This document shows, piece after piece, positions 1 to 12,520 of a stretch of 64,000 bases of DNA. Numbering within the stretch: the stretch's first letter is position 1; the number at the start of each line of letters is the position of its first letter. Both the position numbers and the translations under genes were made by a program. Under the pieces are notes generated by a model. It saw only the letters and a list, made by a program, of their open reading frames with translations. It searched no databases and was not told the origin of the DNA. The stretch spans positions 19,159,614 to 19,223,613 of the forward strand of contig NC_134015.1 of NCBI RefSeq assembly GCF_040712315.1. The letters are read 5' to 3'. The DNA is from Castanea sativa (taxonomy: Eukaryota; Streptophyta; Magnoliopsida; Fagales; Fagaceae).

Positions 1-795
1 AGATTTTCGATCGATCGAAATTGCAATAAAAATTTTGGTTTTAATTTTCCTAACTCGATCGGTGCTTGATCGATGCTTGATTGATCGAATCCATTTTTCG
101 ATCAATCGATGATCAATTTCGACCAATCAAAATTCGGTCAGTAAGTGTTTTAAAAAGAAGTTTCTCACGTGTTCTTCATTATTTTCAAAACTTTTCAAAC
201 ACTCTTCTCACTATTTTTCTTTGACCGATCCAATCTAAGCCTTTTTTGTCGTTTTCTTCCACAAATCTCTCAAGAGTTTTTGTCTTCAAGCTTATTTAAG
301 TCTCTTTTACCCCTCCTTTTTCAATTTATTTACCTTTTTCATGCATTTTCTTCATATATTTTCGAACTAAGAATTTTTGGGGATTTTGAATTTCTGGTTG
401 TTTTTGTTCAAAATAAATCAATGGTTTTTTGTTCTTAGATGATATAAAATTAATCCTCATGCATTAATTTGATTAATTTTGTGATTTGAAGAAAATTGAA
501 TTTTTTAGGGCTTGGTTCTTTGAGAAATTGGGAATTTTGTTCAATTGGGATAAAATTGATGAAATTGACTTGTGTTATTGATTGATTATGTCATTATATG
601 ATGTTTTCTAACTAGTGTAATGATTAATTGATCAATTTAGTTTAATTTTGGGGAATTGGGTTTTTCAAAATTTGGGGTTTTTGAACTAAAACTCTTTGCT
701 CAAGTCAATTGATGGTTTATAAAGTAAAATTGAACAAATTTCAATGCATTAGATCATGCATTATATGTGCATTCATCACATGCATTATATAGATT

Positions 796-799
796 GTTA

Positions 800-870
<71 letters not shown>
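796..870. repeat. (TTA)n trinucleotide microsatellite
   Basis: About 25 uninterrupted TTA/ATT units lie upstream of the env-like ORF. They produce a meaningless tyrosine-rich open frame. A long uninterrupted array of this kind is likely to be length-polymorphic. Confidence 0.9.
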
Positions 871-948
871 GTGTTCTAACCCTCACTAATGTAGTCTGCC
901 CTTGGTTTTCTTTCTTTGTTTCTATCTTCCCTTCCAACCCTTAGCATC

Positions 949-2053
949 ATGGTTAGGAAGATTAGAGCCAAGAAAACCACCACCCCCTCTACCCCTGTGT
1001 TCGAGAGTGATAGGTTTAGAACCGAGAAAAACCAGGAAACCTATGAGAAGATGAATATCTTTAGGTCAGTATGCACTGAGCATAAGGTCATTCTAGATGA
1101 GTTAGATCTGGAGATACATAAGAACTTTGAGTGTAAGGGCTAGTTACCATTCTTAGAGTTCGAGCATTCTCCTCCGGCTGCATGCTTTGATTAAAGAGTT
1201 CAATTCGAACCTCTCTATCCACTCCGATGATTCCAACACTTAATATGTGAGGAGTTGGATAAGAGGTTAAGAGTATGTCATTACTCTTGCTGTAGTGGCC
1301 TCTGCTCTTGGAGTACCTTTGGTACGGTAGTCCGTGTATCCTTACATTGAGACCGCTCCTCTTGATGACATCATGTCTTTCATCACTAGTACTACCATTA
1401 GTTGGGGTACTGATCCCCCTGTCACTTCTCATGAGCTTACTAGGCTCAACTATTTGTTTTTCAGGATTTCTTGTCACTCCATTTGGCCTATCTCTCATTT
1501 ACATACTATTCTCATTGAGAGATGTACATTTTTGTATGCTCTTGTCACCAATGCTCCTATGAGTTTTCCCACTCTTTTCATTCGCTCTCTTGTTGAGGTT
1601 CATAGGAATAGCGCGAAATCTCATGGTTTTTTCTTTCCGGTTTATATTCATACGATTTTGTTAGATTTAGGTTTAGAGGATTTTTCCGCGTCTGAGCCTG
1701 TACATATCATAGCTCCTATAGGTGCCACATTTCTTAGGCAAAGAGCAGCTTAGTTGAAAGCTAGCTCTAAGTGCCCTAGAGTTGAGTCTTCTACAGGTGC
1801 TGCATTTAGGCCTCCTACTTCTGGTGACCCTATTGTTGAGGAGTATGTAGACCCCACAGCTACTGTTGATCCTCCACCGTCTTCATCGAGCGATTCTTCT
1901 ATACGAAGTATGCTGGATACTGTCATGACTGTTCAGGCGACGCATGGTCAGCTTCTGTTGGATGTGCTCACTGAGCTTTAGGCTTTATGAGTGGATTTGG
2001 CGGGTGCTAGAGGTTCTACTCCACCGCCTCCACCTTTTGATGATGAGTCTTGA
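949..2053 (+). pseudogene. Env-like / putative plant transposon protein ORF of the Copia element, broken
   Basis: The ATG at 949 opens a reading frame beginning MVRKIRAKK. It follows the style of the 'putative plant transposon protein' domain found in many plant retroelement ORFs. Recognisable blocks are the N-terminal HKVILDELDLEIHKNFE (about 1081-1134), a core around PLDDIMSFIT and WPISHLHTILIERCTFLYAL (1350-1545), then RSLVEVHR and HIIAPIGATFLRQRAA (to 1752). A Ser/Pro-rich low-complexity segment and a PPPPPFDD-like tail follow, ending at TGA 2051. The frame is broken by a TAG at 1141, at least one frameshift between 1140 and 1330, and a TAG at 1751. Function in the element is unknown; it is called env-like only by position. 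Confidence 0.6.
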
Positions 2054-2562
2054 TTGCCCTTTGGCAATTTGTCACAAAAAGGGGAGTACATATATGCATG
2101 GAGATAGGTGGAGTTTTGTTTTGGAGTACATAGATTGTATCTAGGAGCTTCATGATGTATTCTTTTTGGTGATGATGTATTTCTTTTTTATGGGTGGTTG
2201 TATATGTTAGGGGGAGACACTATGTTTTATGTTTTGTTTCTTTTATTGTTTCTTGTTTCACATATGATACATTGGTTATTGATTTATATTATGAGGTTAC
2301 TCATGGTATATGTCTTATTTTATGTTCTGTGAAATCAAGAATTTATTTTATTCTACTTGTATTTTCCACACATGCGTGTTTATTGAGTGTTTCAGGAATT
2401 TACAGGTTAATTCAGTCATGGTTGATGTCTACATTGGCAACTGATAGATAGTAGTTAGGTTGAATTGTGTTTAGGGCATTTTGAATTTGAATGGGCTGTT
2501 TGTAACTTTGAGCATTTTATTTTTTGTGATGTGTTTTGTCACAGATTGCCAAAGGGGGAGTT

Positions 2563-3120
2563 TGTTAGGTTCTAAGACTTTAGGAACTAAATGTATTAGA
2601 ACTTCATTTTGTAATATATTGGCAAACCATGATCAAAACATTGAGTCTAGTTTTAGGCTTGCTCAAAGTGTTTTTTTTTTTTTTTTGTAAAATTGGAATC
2701 AAATGATTATAGAATTTATTGGACTAAATCTGCAAGGCTCGATCAATAAAAAATTAGACTCGATCGATCGAACCACGTACAGATTTATTTTTTTGCAAAA
2801 ATTTCAATTCAGGCCAAGCCCGTTTGACGTGCAGGGTTTTATGTTTTACTCCAAGTATAAAAGGAAAAACTCTAACTACGTTTTAGAAGTCTTTGATGTG
2901 TTGTGTGTTGAATCTTTTGTGAGATTTAGAGGTATTTACCTTCATACACACTTAAGGTTATCTAGATCAAGATTCATGTCAAGAACTTGATGATCGCTTC
3001 AGTTGCTGCTTTGCATGATATGATTGTTTTGTTTTAACTTAGATCTAAATAATAAACCTAAGTATTCACTTGGTTAATTAATTAAGTTAAACAATCTAGT
3101 TTACATGGATCTAAAAATGT

Positions 3121-3125
<5 letters not shown>
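2563..3125 (+). repeat. Partial 3' LTR of the Copia element, truncated
   Basis: The segment begins TGTTAGG right after the purine tract, as Copia LTRs do. It includes a TATA-like tataaaag (about 2857) that could be the LTR promoter. No CA end is seen; the sequence runs straight into an (AT)n array at 3126. To the right of that array the sequence is homologous to SEO intron 1 of the intact copy. The LTR is therefore truncated at the microsatellite and its far end is lost. Confidence 0.6.

Positions 3126-3180
<55 letters not shown>
3126..3180. repeat. (AT)n microsatellite in SEO intron 1, retroelement junction
   Basis: This array corresponds to the (AT)n at 58807-58845 in the intact copy, where it sits 30 bp after exon 1. 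Here the sequence to its left is Copia LTR instead of SEO exon 1, so the array marks the breakpoint. Confidence 0.85.
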
Positions 3181-3183
<3 letters not shown>

Positions 3184-3345
3184 GGAGTAGGATTTAAATC
3201 CTGGATGTCTTCATTTAAATCAGCATGAAGTCAACAACTTAGATGAAAACATTATTTCATTTTAGATTTTTTTTTTTTTTTTTACAATGTTTAATTAGAC
3301 AGTCTCAAGTTTCAACAAACTATTTTATAGTAACATATTTCCTTG

Positions 3346-3347
<2 letters not shown>

Positions 3348-3398
<51 letters not shown>
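3348..3398. repeat. Second (AT)n microsatellite in SEO intron 1
   Basis: It is conserved in position with the array at 59041-59092 in the intact copy, and both are followed by a gacacacac stretch. Confidence 0.9.
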
Positions 3399-3408
<10 letters not shown>

Positions 3409-6400
3409 CTCATGTGTGTGTGTGTGTGGTAACACAGTGGTGTCAAGTGGATTTTCTATGAGACACATTGTGAAGAGGTAGGCTCCTGTGAGGTAATTAT
3501 TATTATTTTTTATCTTCTTCCCTTTTTTTTAGAGACTCAATATTGACAAATGCTTTTTCACAAGTTTTTGAGATAATATATTGTGATTGGTGTAAAGGTT
3601 AAGTGGCGTAACATGTTATATGTAACATCCCCTCATGTAAGGATGCGTGATAGCAACATGATTTATATAGCAACAATCCACTTTGCTGACTCGCCTTTTT
3701 TGCGTACCAATTACAAGATTATGTTCCAAAGTGTGTACAAAGACTTCTTTTCCAAAAGATGTAAATAATTGTAATCAAATTGCTAATAGCATCCCCAAAA
3801 AAGTTAATGTTTTAACTTAGATATTTAACATTTATTTATTTTTAATTTTTCCAAATGCCAGATGCAATGCAAGGGCCCAGGTGAGAAAATTGCTCGGGAA
3901 ACAACACTGTCAATACTTAAGAAGTTATCAAGCTATTCCTGGGATGCAAAGGCAGTGTTGACTCTAGCTACTCTCGCTTTGGACTACGGGGAATTTTGCC
4001 TACTTGCCAAAACTCAGTCATCGGACCAACTTGCCAAATCAATGGGAACCCTGAAGGGGGTACCTGTTCTTTTTGAAAAACTGAAGAAGCACAGCCAAGC
4101 AGTTGCTGATCTTAAAAAGGTGATCAAATCCACAGTGGAAGTGATCAAATGCATCATTGACTTGACAAAGCTGTCGAATTATGACAAGAATGATGTTGCA
4201 GTGGCTGTTTATTGGGCTATTGAAACTATTGTAGCCAGCACGACTCAGCTTTGCTACCTCATTACGGATGAGTAAGTTCTTGTCATCTACATGCTCATCA
4301 TTTTAGAGATTCAAAGAATACAATTGAGTTACAAAACTCTTGACCGCAAGTACTAACTTCTTAATTAGACCACCTTATCCAATTATGAATCTTATGTATA
4401 GTCATTTATTCCACATTCACATGTATAACAATGTCTAATTAACCTAAAAGAGGCCAAACTAAAATGAGTGTGTAGGCTATCCTCCGAGTGAGTATTCCTT
4501 TAAGGGTGGCGTTGGCACTTTCACCTACAAAGCCTTTATCTACTCTTCTTTTTCTTTTCATTAATTTGGGGAAAAAAAAGGCTTTACCCTAATATATATG
4601 GTTGCGTGGTATATACCATCTTACTACTGTTAAATGACATTAATTGGTTGCCTTACATGCCTCCATATATTCACTGCAGGGAGAAGAAACAGGAACTACA
4701 CCCCTATGCTGATAAACTCTCAGTCATCCTCACCGATCTTAAGAGTAATTAATTTCTAGGATGTTTTATTTATACGGATGCAAGCTTTCTTGCTTGTATT
4801 TGCACATTCAAGTAATTACTTTAGTAGGTTTTTATTATCTCAAATGGTAAAGTCTCTTATCATAATAAGAGATAGATTTCGATTTTCACTTAGACCAAAA
4901 ACCACATGATATTTTGGTTTGATTATAAAGAATACATGATTATCAAGAACGGACATCATAAATTAAAAACTATCATATTTATTAAAAATAATAATTATAA
5001 TTGATTCATTGCCATAAAATGATGGACTGCCGATAATGATGAAAGAGTTTGGGTTCAATGCAGAGGAAGAGGATTACAGAAAGCTCAAGGAAATTGTTAA
5101 GACTCCTAAGGACCTCGTGGAGGTACTTGAAAAAATATTGATTGTTAAGATGCCGCCACTAATTGATGGTTCCACTGAAGAACCGGTATGCTTTATTTGT
5201 AGGACATCTTTGCTCTTGTTTAAGTATATCAGATCACTCAATAGTTTGGTTGCTATTCATTCCAAAAAAAAGTATGATTGTTGTTATATTACTACTATAC
5301 CGAGTGTAATTGTTTCTCTAAGTATGCTATGAATTTTATGATTAAACACTAAATCATCCCAAAAAAAAAACAATTATTTTCATTTAGTTTTTATCATTAT
5401 TTATATTTATCTTATTTTACATGGTATACGCTAAAGTATATAAATTAAAGTGATATCTATAACCCTAAAAAAGTGACATTTATTATTTAATTTATATTAA
5501 ATTAATTGATACGTATATATAATATATATTTCATATTTTCTAAAAAAATATTATTATATATACTTTAGATCTAATGTGCAATCTTTGATTTATTTAAAAA
5601 ATAAACCTTTATTTAAAATATTTAAAAAATAGAAATTATGATTAATATAATTTAGAAAATAATTATATATGTACGACTTGATGAAAAGAAATTATTTGTT
5701 TTTTGAATTATAAAAAAAAAAAAAAAAAATCTATGCGAGACAATAATATAACAAATTGAGACTCAAACTGTTTTGTTTGTTACAAGAATATAACACACAA
5801 TATAATAATATATATCTACAGCTTGCTATAACTAAATTGATGAGAAGACGAATGTTTCACGTTAAACAATTAATTCAATTAAAATGATGAGAAAAATGAG
5901 AAATGTTTCACGTTAATCAATTTATTCAATCATGGCACTACCCCTTTTATATAAACAACTAAAGAATACAAAGTCAAAAAAATACAACTTTTTGGCAATG
6001 GGCACAATCTTCATAATGAGCTAAAATGGACCTTGGGGACACGGTATATTTGGGTTTAGTTTGGCCTAATATTTCAAACATTTGATTGTATCGTACAAAC
6101 TGCAGGTTGAAATTAATTCCCTAAAGGGGAAGAGTATCTTCTTGTTCATTTCGGGCCTACATACCTCCCGTGATGACATCTCAATTCTCAAGCCATTTCT
6201 TGATAAAATAGGGAAGGAGGACCAATATAGGATTGTGTGGATACCATTTGTGAAGCAATCACTACAACAAATTAGACTTTTTTCAAGGGTCAAAACTCCT
6301 AAAAAGAGTATTAAAAAACCTTGAAAGAAGTTATTTTAAGAGTCCAACCGACCCTTGATAACCTTTGAAACATATACCGTCGAAAAAGAAATTTTGAAAG

Positions 6401-6428
6401 CCTTCGTGCCCCTCAAAACAAGTGCTCT

Positions 6429-6550
6429 AATCTTATTTTGAGGGTCAAGAGACCCTTAAATAACCTTTTACCAAGGTTTAAAAGATTTATACTTACAACC
6501 CTTGATAAATAAGGTTATTTAAGAGGTCTCTTGACCCTCAAAATAAGATT
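6429..6550. repeat. Subterminal inverted repeat (hairpin) of the CACTA element
   Basis: Arms 6429-6467 and 6511-6550 are reverse complements apart from about one base insertion, separated by 43 bp. They carry the gagggtcaagagac motif also seen elsewhere near this end. CACTA transposases are known to bind subterminal repeats; this hairpin could be one such site or a source of small RNA. Confidence 0.85.
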
Positions 6551-7564
6551 TTATTTTATTTAAAAACAAAACTACAATCATGCACTATATATATATACAT
6601 TCATGAAGTTAGACATGGTAGCAAGTGGTGGCAAATTGATGCCAAACATAAACCTGGCAATTGATTAAGAAAGCTTAAAACAAGAAATTAAAGGACTGCA
6701 CAAGAACCCAAATACACAAAGTAAAAAGTATCAACAATCCTGTATGATCAAACAATCATTAAGAGAGAGAAGCATCTATAAAATCCCCCCTGAAAATTTC
6801 AATATACCATAGCTTTAACAGACACACAGGTCTAGGCCTATCACTTATCAGTTTAGCAGAATCAAAAACTACACAAATCCCTCAATGATTCTTATAAAGG
6901 TATGAATCTAAGACGTTTTGTGGGCTGGTCTTGGATATGTATATCCTCCCCTTGTTTATGGCTGTGCTAGCCTTGCTGTCCAGCCCAGGAGGAACCTGTA
7001 AAACAATCAATTGCTTATGAGCCATATTGGAAAGAACTTGACAACATCACTGAACTACAAAACTCTTTAACTAATCAACTTTCCTTTATAATCATCAAAA
7101 ACTATTCAAAATTTTTTTAAGTCAAATAATTACTATCATACTTTCCCTTGTAATTCAAAAACTATTCAAAAGTTAATTTTAATAGTTATATATGTTATCA
7201 TATATGCACACAGCCAAACAAACAATCATAATTTACCAACAGGAACATCATTATTTGTCATAACCATTCTAACCTTGTTGTGGATGATCCATCTATTATT
7301 AGACTTTCGTTAAAAAAAAAAATAATGATGATGTTAGAATTTAGAATTATGTAATTAAATAATTAAATTTATCATATTTTAATAGTTTTAACTTTTGTAA
7401 TAATAGGTAATTTAGACTACAAGAGATACAATTTATCATGACTTAAAGTCTCAAACCCCAATAAGGAAATATATATAACAACTCAGTGTAAACAACTCAA
7501 CAAGTCAATCCAAATTTATCCAATAGTACTAAAACAATCACTAGCTTGAGTTAATCTTCATACC

Positions 7565-8008
7565 TTAGTGATCACTACTAGATTGGGCTAATTGCGAGGT
7601 GATATAATTGAGCATCCGCATCATCATATTGTCATAATGTGCTCTTTGTTCAACCATTTGACTAGCTTGTTGTTCCTCAAAATGTCTTCTTTGTTCTACC
7701 ATTTGAATAGCTTGTTGTTCGAGCATGCTTTTGAGGTACTTTACTTCTCCTTTCAACTCTGCATCAGCCTCTATTCGTTTGTGTTCAGATTCTAAGCGTT
7801 TTTGTTCAGATTCTTGGAGTCGCTTCTCAAGATCATACATTCTAGATGAGGAGGAACCCCATAACATGGTAGGAGTGACTCCAGCCCCATAGCCACGAAC
7901 TCATCCATGACACTCAGGTCCAAACATCTCCACAAACATTTGATCTTGAGATATTTGCAATGCCCCCTCATTCACTTGAGTAGTAAGATTCCTCAATGCC
8001 ACCTAAAA
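7565..8008 (-). pseudogene. Ptta/En/Spm transposase C-terminal exon (Transposase_24-like), broken
   Basis: Read on the - strand, an AG acceptor (about 8009) leads into VALRNLTTQVNEG, then FVEMFGPECHG, an in-frame TGA (about 7905), VRGYGAGVTPTMLWGSSSS and a coiled-coil rich in Glu, Gln and Arg ending at a TAA at 7565. The FG(P)E..G.VRG(Y)G.GVTPT pattern followed by a short coiled coil is typical of the Ptta/En/Spm family. The stop fits a CGA-to-TGA change where family members have Arg. Orientation is opposite to the SEO gene. The upstream exons were not found. Confidence 0.65.
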
Positions 8009-8467
8009 AGAAAAGTAACTTGCAACAAAACCACAAAATTTTCACTCTGAGCATTTAGGAGGAGGGTATAGTGGACGGAGTTGGTGTCACTGTGTGGTCT
8101 CTCTGTCTCTATCTCCCCAAATTAGATTCTATTATCTGTACATTATCCCAGACGTGCCCATAACTATGTTAAATTTGAATTGAAGTACTATAAATTTGTC
8201 ATAAAAGGATATGTTTGTATAATCTTTGTCAAAGGTGAAGAAGAGCTGTCAACATTAGATGTCTACAGTCTACCTTGACTTTGAAAGGTCTGCTTTTAAT
8301 TGACGCATTGAGGCCAAGAAATTCTTCTAAGAGAACAAATGGAGAATCTAAATGGATATTGTCAATTTTGCGCGTGTTTGAAAGTCCACTCTAGGCCTAA
8401 ACTGTTCAGCCTTACTCACCTTTGTGTCCTCGCCGTAAACATTCTTTGGAGCCCTTGATTATTCTCT

Positions 8468-9116
8468 GTGACCAATCACCATGTGACTCTGTCCTTTGTA
8501 GAATGGTTTTGTAATGGAACCTTGTTTCCTGTAAGCCTCAGCCCTCGGGCATTTTGGCTGAGTCCTATATATGGATTTTTTTTTAATCCTTGCTACGGCC
8601 AACAAATGATGAAGATTCTATCTGGATGTGACCATAATAACTTATACCGGTAACAAATAAATGACTCTTCGGATGTATACGGTGAATGTTGTTAGATTGA
8701 CTAAAAGCATTCCGACTCTTGGCTATCATCATATTATCGAGCCTTATCAGGAACTTCAGGGTCTCTTCGAGATATGATTTTAGTGGATATTGCAGCCAAA
8801 GACTTATTCTCAAAGAAACAGCTTGTTCTTATTGCAAGGAATGGTGCCAGGTATCCAGAATGCTGGCGCAGGATGAGTGGCTTATATGTGGAGCATGGTG
8901 ATGATGTTTCAAACAAATTGGCTGCAACATCCAATTTCCTTCCAATTCCTGCTGATCAGTTACGGCTTGCCTACTAATCTTGTAATGAGGAACCTTAGTA
9001 AAAGTGGGAGAAGATACATGAGTGGTCCAACCTATGATCATTTATCTCGCATTGAGAAACTATTTTCAACCTTATATCTTACCTATAAGGTTTCCAAAGA
9101 GTTTCTACAGTATTGA
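8468..9116 (+). other. Unrecognised open segments inside the CACTA element
   Basis: Several short overlapping frames are open here. One (8774-8977) reads AAKDLFSKKQLVLIARNGARYPECW, then RRMSGLYVEHGDD. It has a more protein-like composition than the surrounding AT-rich DNA and could be a captured gene fragment, but I do not recognise it. Strand and frame are uncertain. Confidence 0.25.
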
Positions 9117-9963
9117 AAACTCTAAATTAATTACCTTGGGTATCAATCTATGCTAACACAGATACATACACAGATTTCTAATCCAATTACCTTGGGTAAT
9201 ACATACACATTGATTAAAAAGAACGGTTCAAAAGCCGCCTTTAAAATGTTATGACCAGTGTTTGAAAAAACAAACGGCCTGGACCGCCAACCATGAACTG
9301 GTCTCTGTAATCAGTGTAATGGTTCAACACACCCCCTAAAATTGTTCTAGTAAAATTATTGTTAAAATTCTCAACTCAATGGCTCAACAGGTAAATTTGT
9401 AGAACCATTTGCAGGTCAGAACAGTTTGGATGGTTCTGTCCAAAACATAGATGTTTTGGTTATTTTTTGTTCACTTTCAAATTCCTAAAACAGCGATGTT
9501 ACTTAAGAATCAAATAATCAGTCTCTCCCAAAAGCCAAACACCTAAATCCCTTCTTAATTAGGTAAATAGATTCTGCCAATACAGATAAGATAGCCAGTA
9601 TTGGGTAAAAATCAATCTATTATAAGTTCCTTTCATTCAACTGTATGCAGATAAACACTTTGGCCACATTTGTATCAGCCTAAAAAAACATTGTCCAACA
9701 TTTTCCGCCATTAGGGGTCGCTGAAAAACTTTAGTTAAATGACTATTGATATTCATACTTCAATAGAGAATAAGCAAGGCAAACATTGTCACTCAAATAG
9801 TTAATCCAACCACCAAAATGGAACCAAACAGGGGCTTTCCACCTCCAAGGCAGACCATCCTTTTCTCACAATTTCCCCCCAAAACATAAATAATAATAAT
9901 AATAACTTAATTGCACGAGCAAAGAGGAAAAAGGAATCAAAATTAAAAATTGGTAACGCATAC

Positions 9964-10005
9964 CTGTTGCTCAGGAATCAACTCCTCCAGCTGAGAAGGT
10001 AGGTC
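9964..10005 (-). pseudogene. Possible 42-bp captured mini-exon in the CACTA element
   Basis: On the - strand a CTGTGCAG acceptor precedes 14 codons reading DLPSQLEELIPEQQ, followed by a CAG|GTATGC donor. Clean splice borders around an in-frame 42 bp suggest a real exon, either of the transposon's own gene or of a captured host gene. The source is not identified. Confidence 0.35.
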
Positions 10006-12304
10006 CTGCACAGAAAAAATGACTAGTATGAGCGAGGTTACTTATGGTAGAAAAGGCTTTAAAAGAATAAGCTATAACGCCCAAACACGAGCAATTGTAA
10101 ATCAATAACAGCCAATGAGCTCCAGCTCAAAAGGCACTTTCTTCTTCCAAAATATTTGGATAATAACTTTGATCAACAACACCCCTTGAGGTATGGTACA
10201 AAAAGTTGAGAACTTTGATACACAGGCATGTAGAAAATAAGTACAAGTTAAAGCAGTTATCATATATAGAGTAGTTAAACATACAGAAATTGTATGAAAA
10301 TAGAATTAAAAGCTTTAAAAATCAAATATTTTTTTTATTTGAAGCCATCTGACTGAATCTTTGAGACTTGGCTGCTGCCCTTTTCTTGAATCCACAGAGA
10401 TAACATAAATTTAGACAATTCTTTCTGAAAAATAATTTTTAAAAAGAAACCAGCAAATTAAAAATAGCAACTTATTGAGAAGTTGATAATTTTTTTTGTT
10501 CTTCTTAAATTGAGAAGTTGCATTTTTTCTTGGGAATCTTTTTAAATTAAATTAGATTTTGGTGGATTTTGGTGGAGGTTGCCATGATGGTCTAGTTGAG
10601 AAGGAGGGAATGTTGGTGTTCAAAGAAGGAAGTTGTGTATCCATCAACTCATCTAAGGGGTCTCTTATTCTGTCATTTCCATGGTTAGACTCTATTGTAG
10701 CTAGGGAGTTAACAGGAGGAACATCCCATTGTGTATTTATAATGGATCTATTAATTATCTATGTACTAATGTACATAATAGTGTAAATTTTATACTGGCT
10801 TTTAACCTATCATAGATTCATAGGCCTCATCTTCTTTCTGGAGTTTGAGAATGATTGTAAAACCTTGTTGATGGCATTGCGACACTCGATCTGGCAGCCG
10901 GAGCAAACAGAGGATGGTAATGTAAAAATAAATGTGAAAAAGGATGGTCCAATTCGTGAAGTTCTAACAGAAACTCACCCACCCAACTAATATCACTCAT
11001 AATTTACAACCCCAAAGTTCCATATACAACACAAATAGATAAGGCAATTACAGATCACCCTGTCTAGTGCCTGAATATGATAAAAATGTTAGCCTGACAC
11101 CATTGAAGAGCACAGAGGTGGTAGTTGAGGATATAAAATCCATTATGTTAATGGTGGGCACAAGAAATTTAAAAATAATATTCAAGTTTGTTTTAGGCTT
11201 CTTTCCAAATTTATTATCATGACATTATTGCACAAGGAGAGGGAGTTAGATGGGGCTGTTTACTGGTTTTAGAGGAAGAAATTGAGATATTGAAACAAAA
11301 AAGCATTATTAGGATTCCATGTCACTATCTGGAGAAGACTTTCACTGCTCTTGCTTGATGTCTCTAAATGGAAAAGATTAGATTTGCTTTTGTTCCCCAT
11401 TCTTTCCTGTTAGTATAGTCTATGATGAAACCCAAAAAAAAAAAAAAAAAAAAAAACACATAATGCTAGGAACACAACTTTGTTTCACAGCTATTTACTT
11501 ATCAAAAATAAAATATCATTTTTTTACAACTATCAACATAGCCTGTTATAGTTAGAGCAACATCACTTTCACCTAGGTCCACCATGACAACACTCTTATT
11601 CTGCACCAATCACAATACACCATGTCAACAAAGTTGTGTCTGTAGACTTATTGATAGATGTATAAAATGAAGTAAACAAATGGATGTCTAATCCAAAGGT
11701 GATAAGGAAATGTTCAATGCTTTGACAAATGCATTGTACCGGTCATACACACAGGCAGTAGAAGACAACCAATATGAAATTTTCAACCGAACAATGCAGA
11801 TTGTTCCGAAAATCTATATGGGAGACTACTAAATTTGAGTTCATCTAGCTTGATCACTTGAATTGGAATGTGAAGATGAGGCCAAAACAGCAGCGGATAC
11901 ACAAATATCGATCTTGTGTGTATAAGAAAAGATCATATTTAGTTCCGTTCTCTAATCACAAACAGCTTCACAACAACGCCGAAAATCAACATGCCAAAGA
12001 ACTCTTTTTAACACAATTTTCGTGAAAATTGCCAATGCTAGAGAAAATTTCGCAGAGATGAACTTCTAAATTCTACTTGTATAATTATATTTCAAGCACA
12101 GAACCTTGAAATCAAAACCTAACAGGCTAAAAATCCATAAAATCGGAACTGCAATTCTAATTGTAGCTGTTGAAACCTAAACCGAACTAAACAAAAGGAA
12201 AATGAACAGAATTTCATTGTTAGAGAAAGTCAATTCCGATTCGATTTTGTTATCTAAGCAACCAAACAGAGATTAAGATGAAAAAGAAGAAAAAGAAAAA
12301 GAAC

Positions 12305-12520
12305 CTTCTCGTTCAGAGAGCAGCGAGACTGGACGAAAGAATCGGCATCGAATTTATCGGACTTGAAGACGCTGAGACCTTCTTCAACCTTCGCGCCGTT
12401 TGCTGGAATATCATTACCTGATGGTGCTGCACAGCTTTCTATAGGGAAATCGATGATGAGCTCCGTTTTCTGAGAAATGTGAAACGAAATCATGGGGAAA
12501 TTGATGAAAAAGTGTGGGTA
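12305..12520 (-). pseudogene. EXO84-like exocyst subunit first-exon fragment captured by the CACTA element
   Basis: On the - strand the frame reads ...NGAKVEEGLSVFKSDKFD, then ADSFVQSRCSLNEK, stopping at a splice-donor-like AAG|GTTC (12305/12304). The pattern L.VFK..FD.D.FV.S.C...NEK is that of the N-terminus of plant EXO84A/B exocyst subunits. In those proteins the next residues (EIR..C) are coded after this point; here they do not follow, fitting capture of one exon. It lies about 0.6 kb inside the right end of the CACTA element. The parent gene is not in the window. Identification rests on a short motif only. Confidence 0.4.

Larger units (their letters stand above)
1..2562 (+). mobile_element. 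Ty1/Copia SIRE-like retrotransposon, 3' internal region
   Basis: This is the part of a Copia-type element that follows pol. It contains a leader with repeated cgatcgatcgaa-type motifs (1-150), an env-like ORF (949-2053), an untranslated spacer and a purine-rich tract at 2551-2560 directly before an LTR starting TGTTAGG at 2563. SIRE/Maximus elements are known for this layout: an extra ORF after pol, then a purine tract, then the 3' LTR. The pol genes would lie left of the window. The lineage is inferred from layout and from resemblance of the ORF to plant transposon proteins; no pol is visible here to confirm it. Confidence 0.6.

Noticed and set aside
756..944. Tyrosine-rich small ORF
   Set aside because: It is only the translation of the (TTA)n microsatellite.
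1088..1498. Minus-strand 136-aa ORF
   Set aside because: It is a shadow of the env-like frame on the + strand and has no domain.
3243..3461. Small ORF with a run of Tyr-Ile
   Set aside because: It translates the (AT)n array inside SEO intron 1.
3583..3768. Conserved 61-aa ORF in both SEO copies (also 59516-59701)
   Set aside because: It lies within intron 2 of the SEO gene, differs in conservative and non-conservative ways equally, and has no splice support; similarity reflects the whole-gene duplication.
5036..5332. ORF beginning MMKEFGFNAEEEDY
   Set aside because: Only its middle is SEO exon 5. The start is before the acceptor and the end reads into intron 5.
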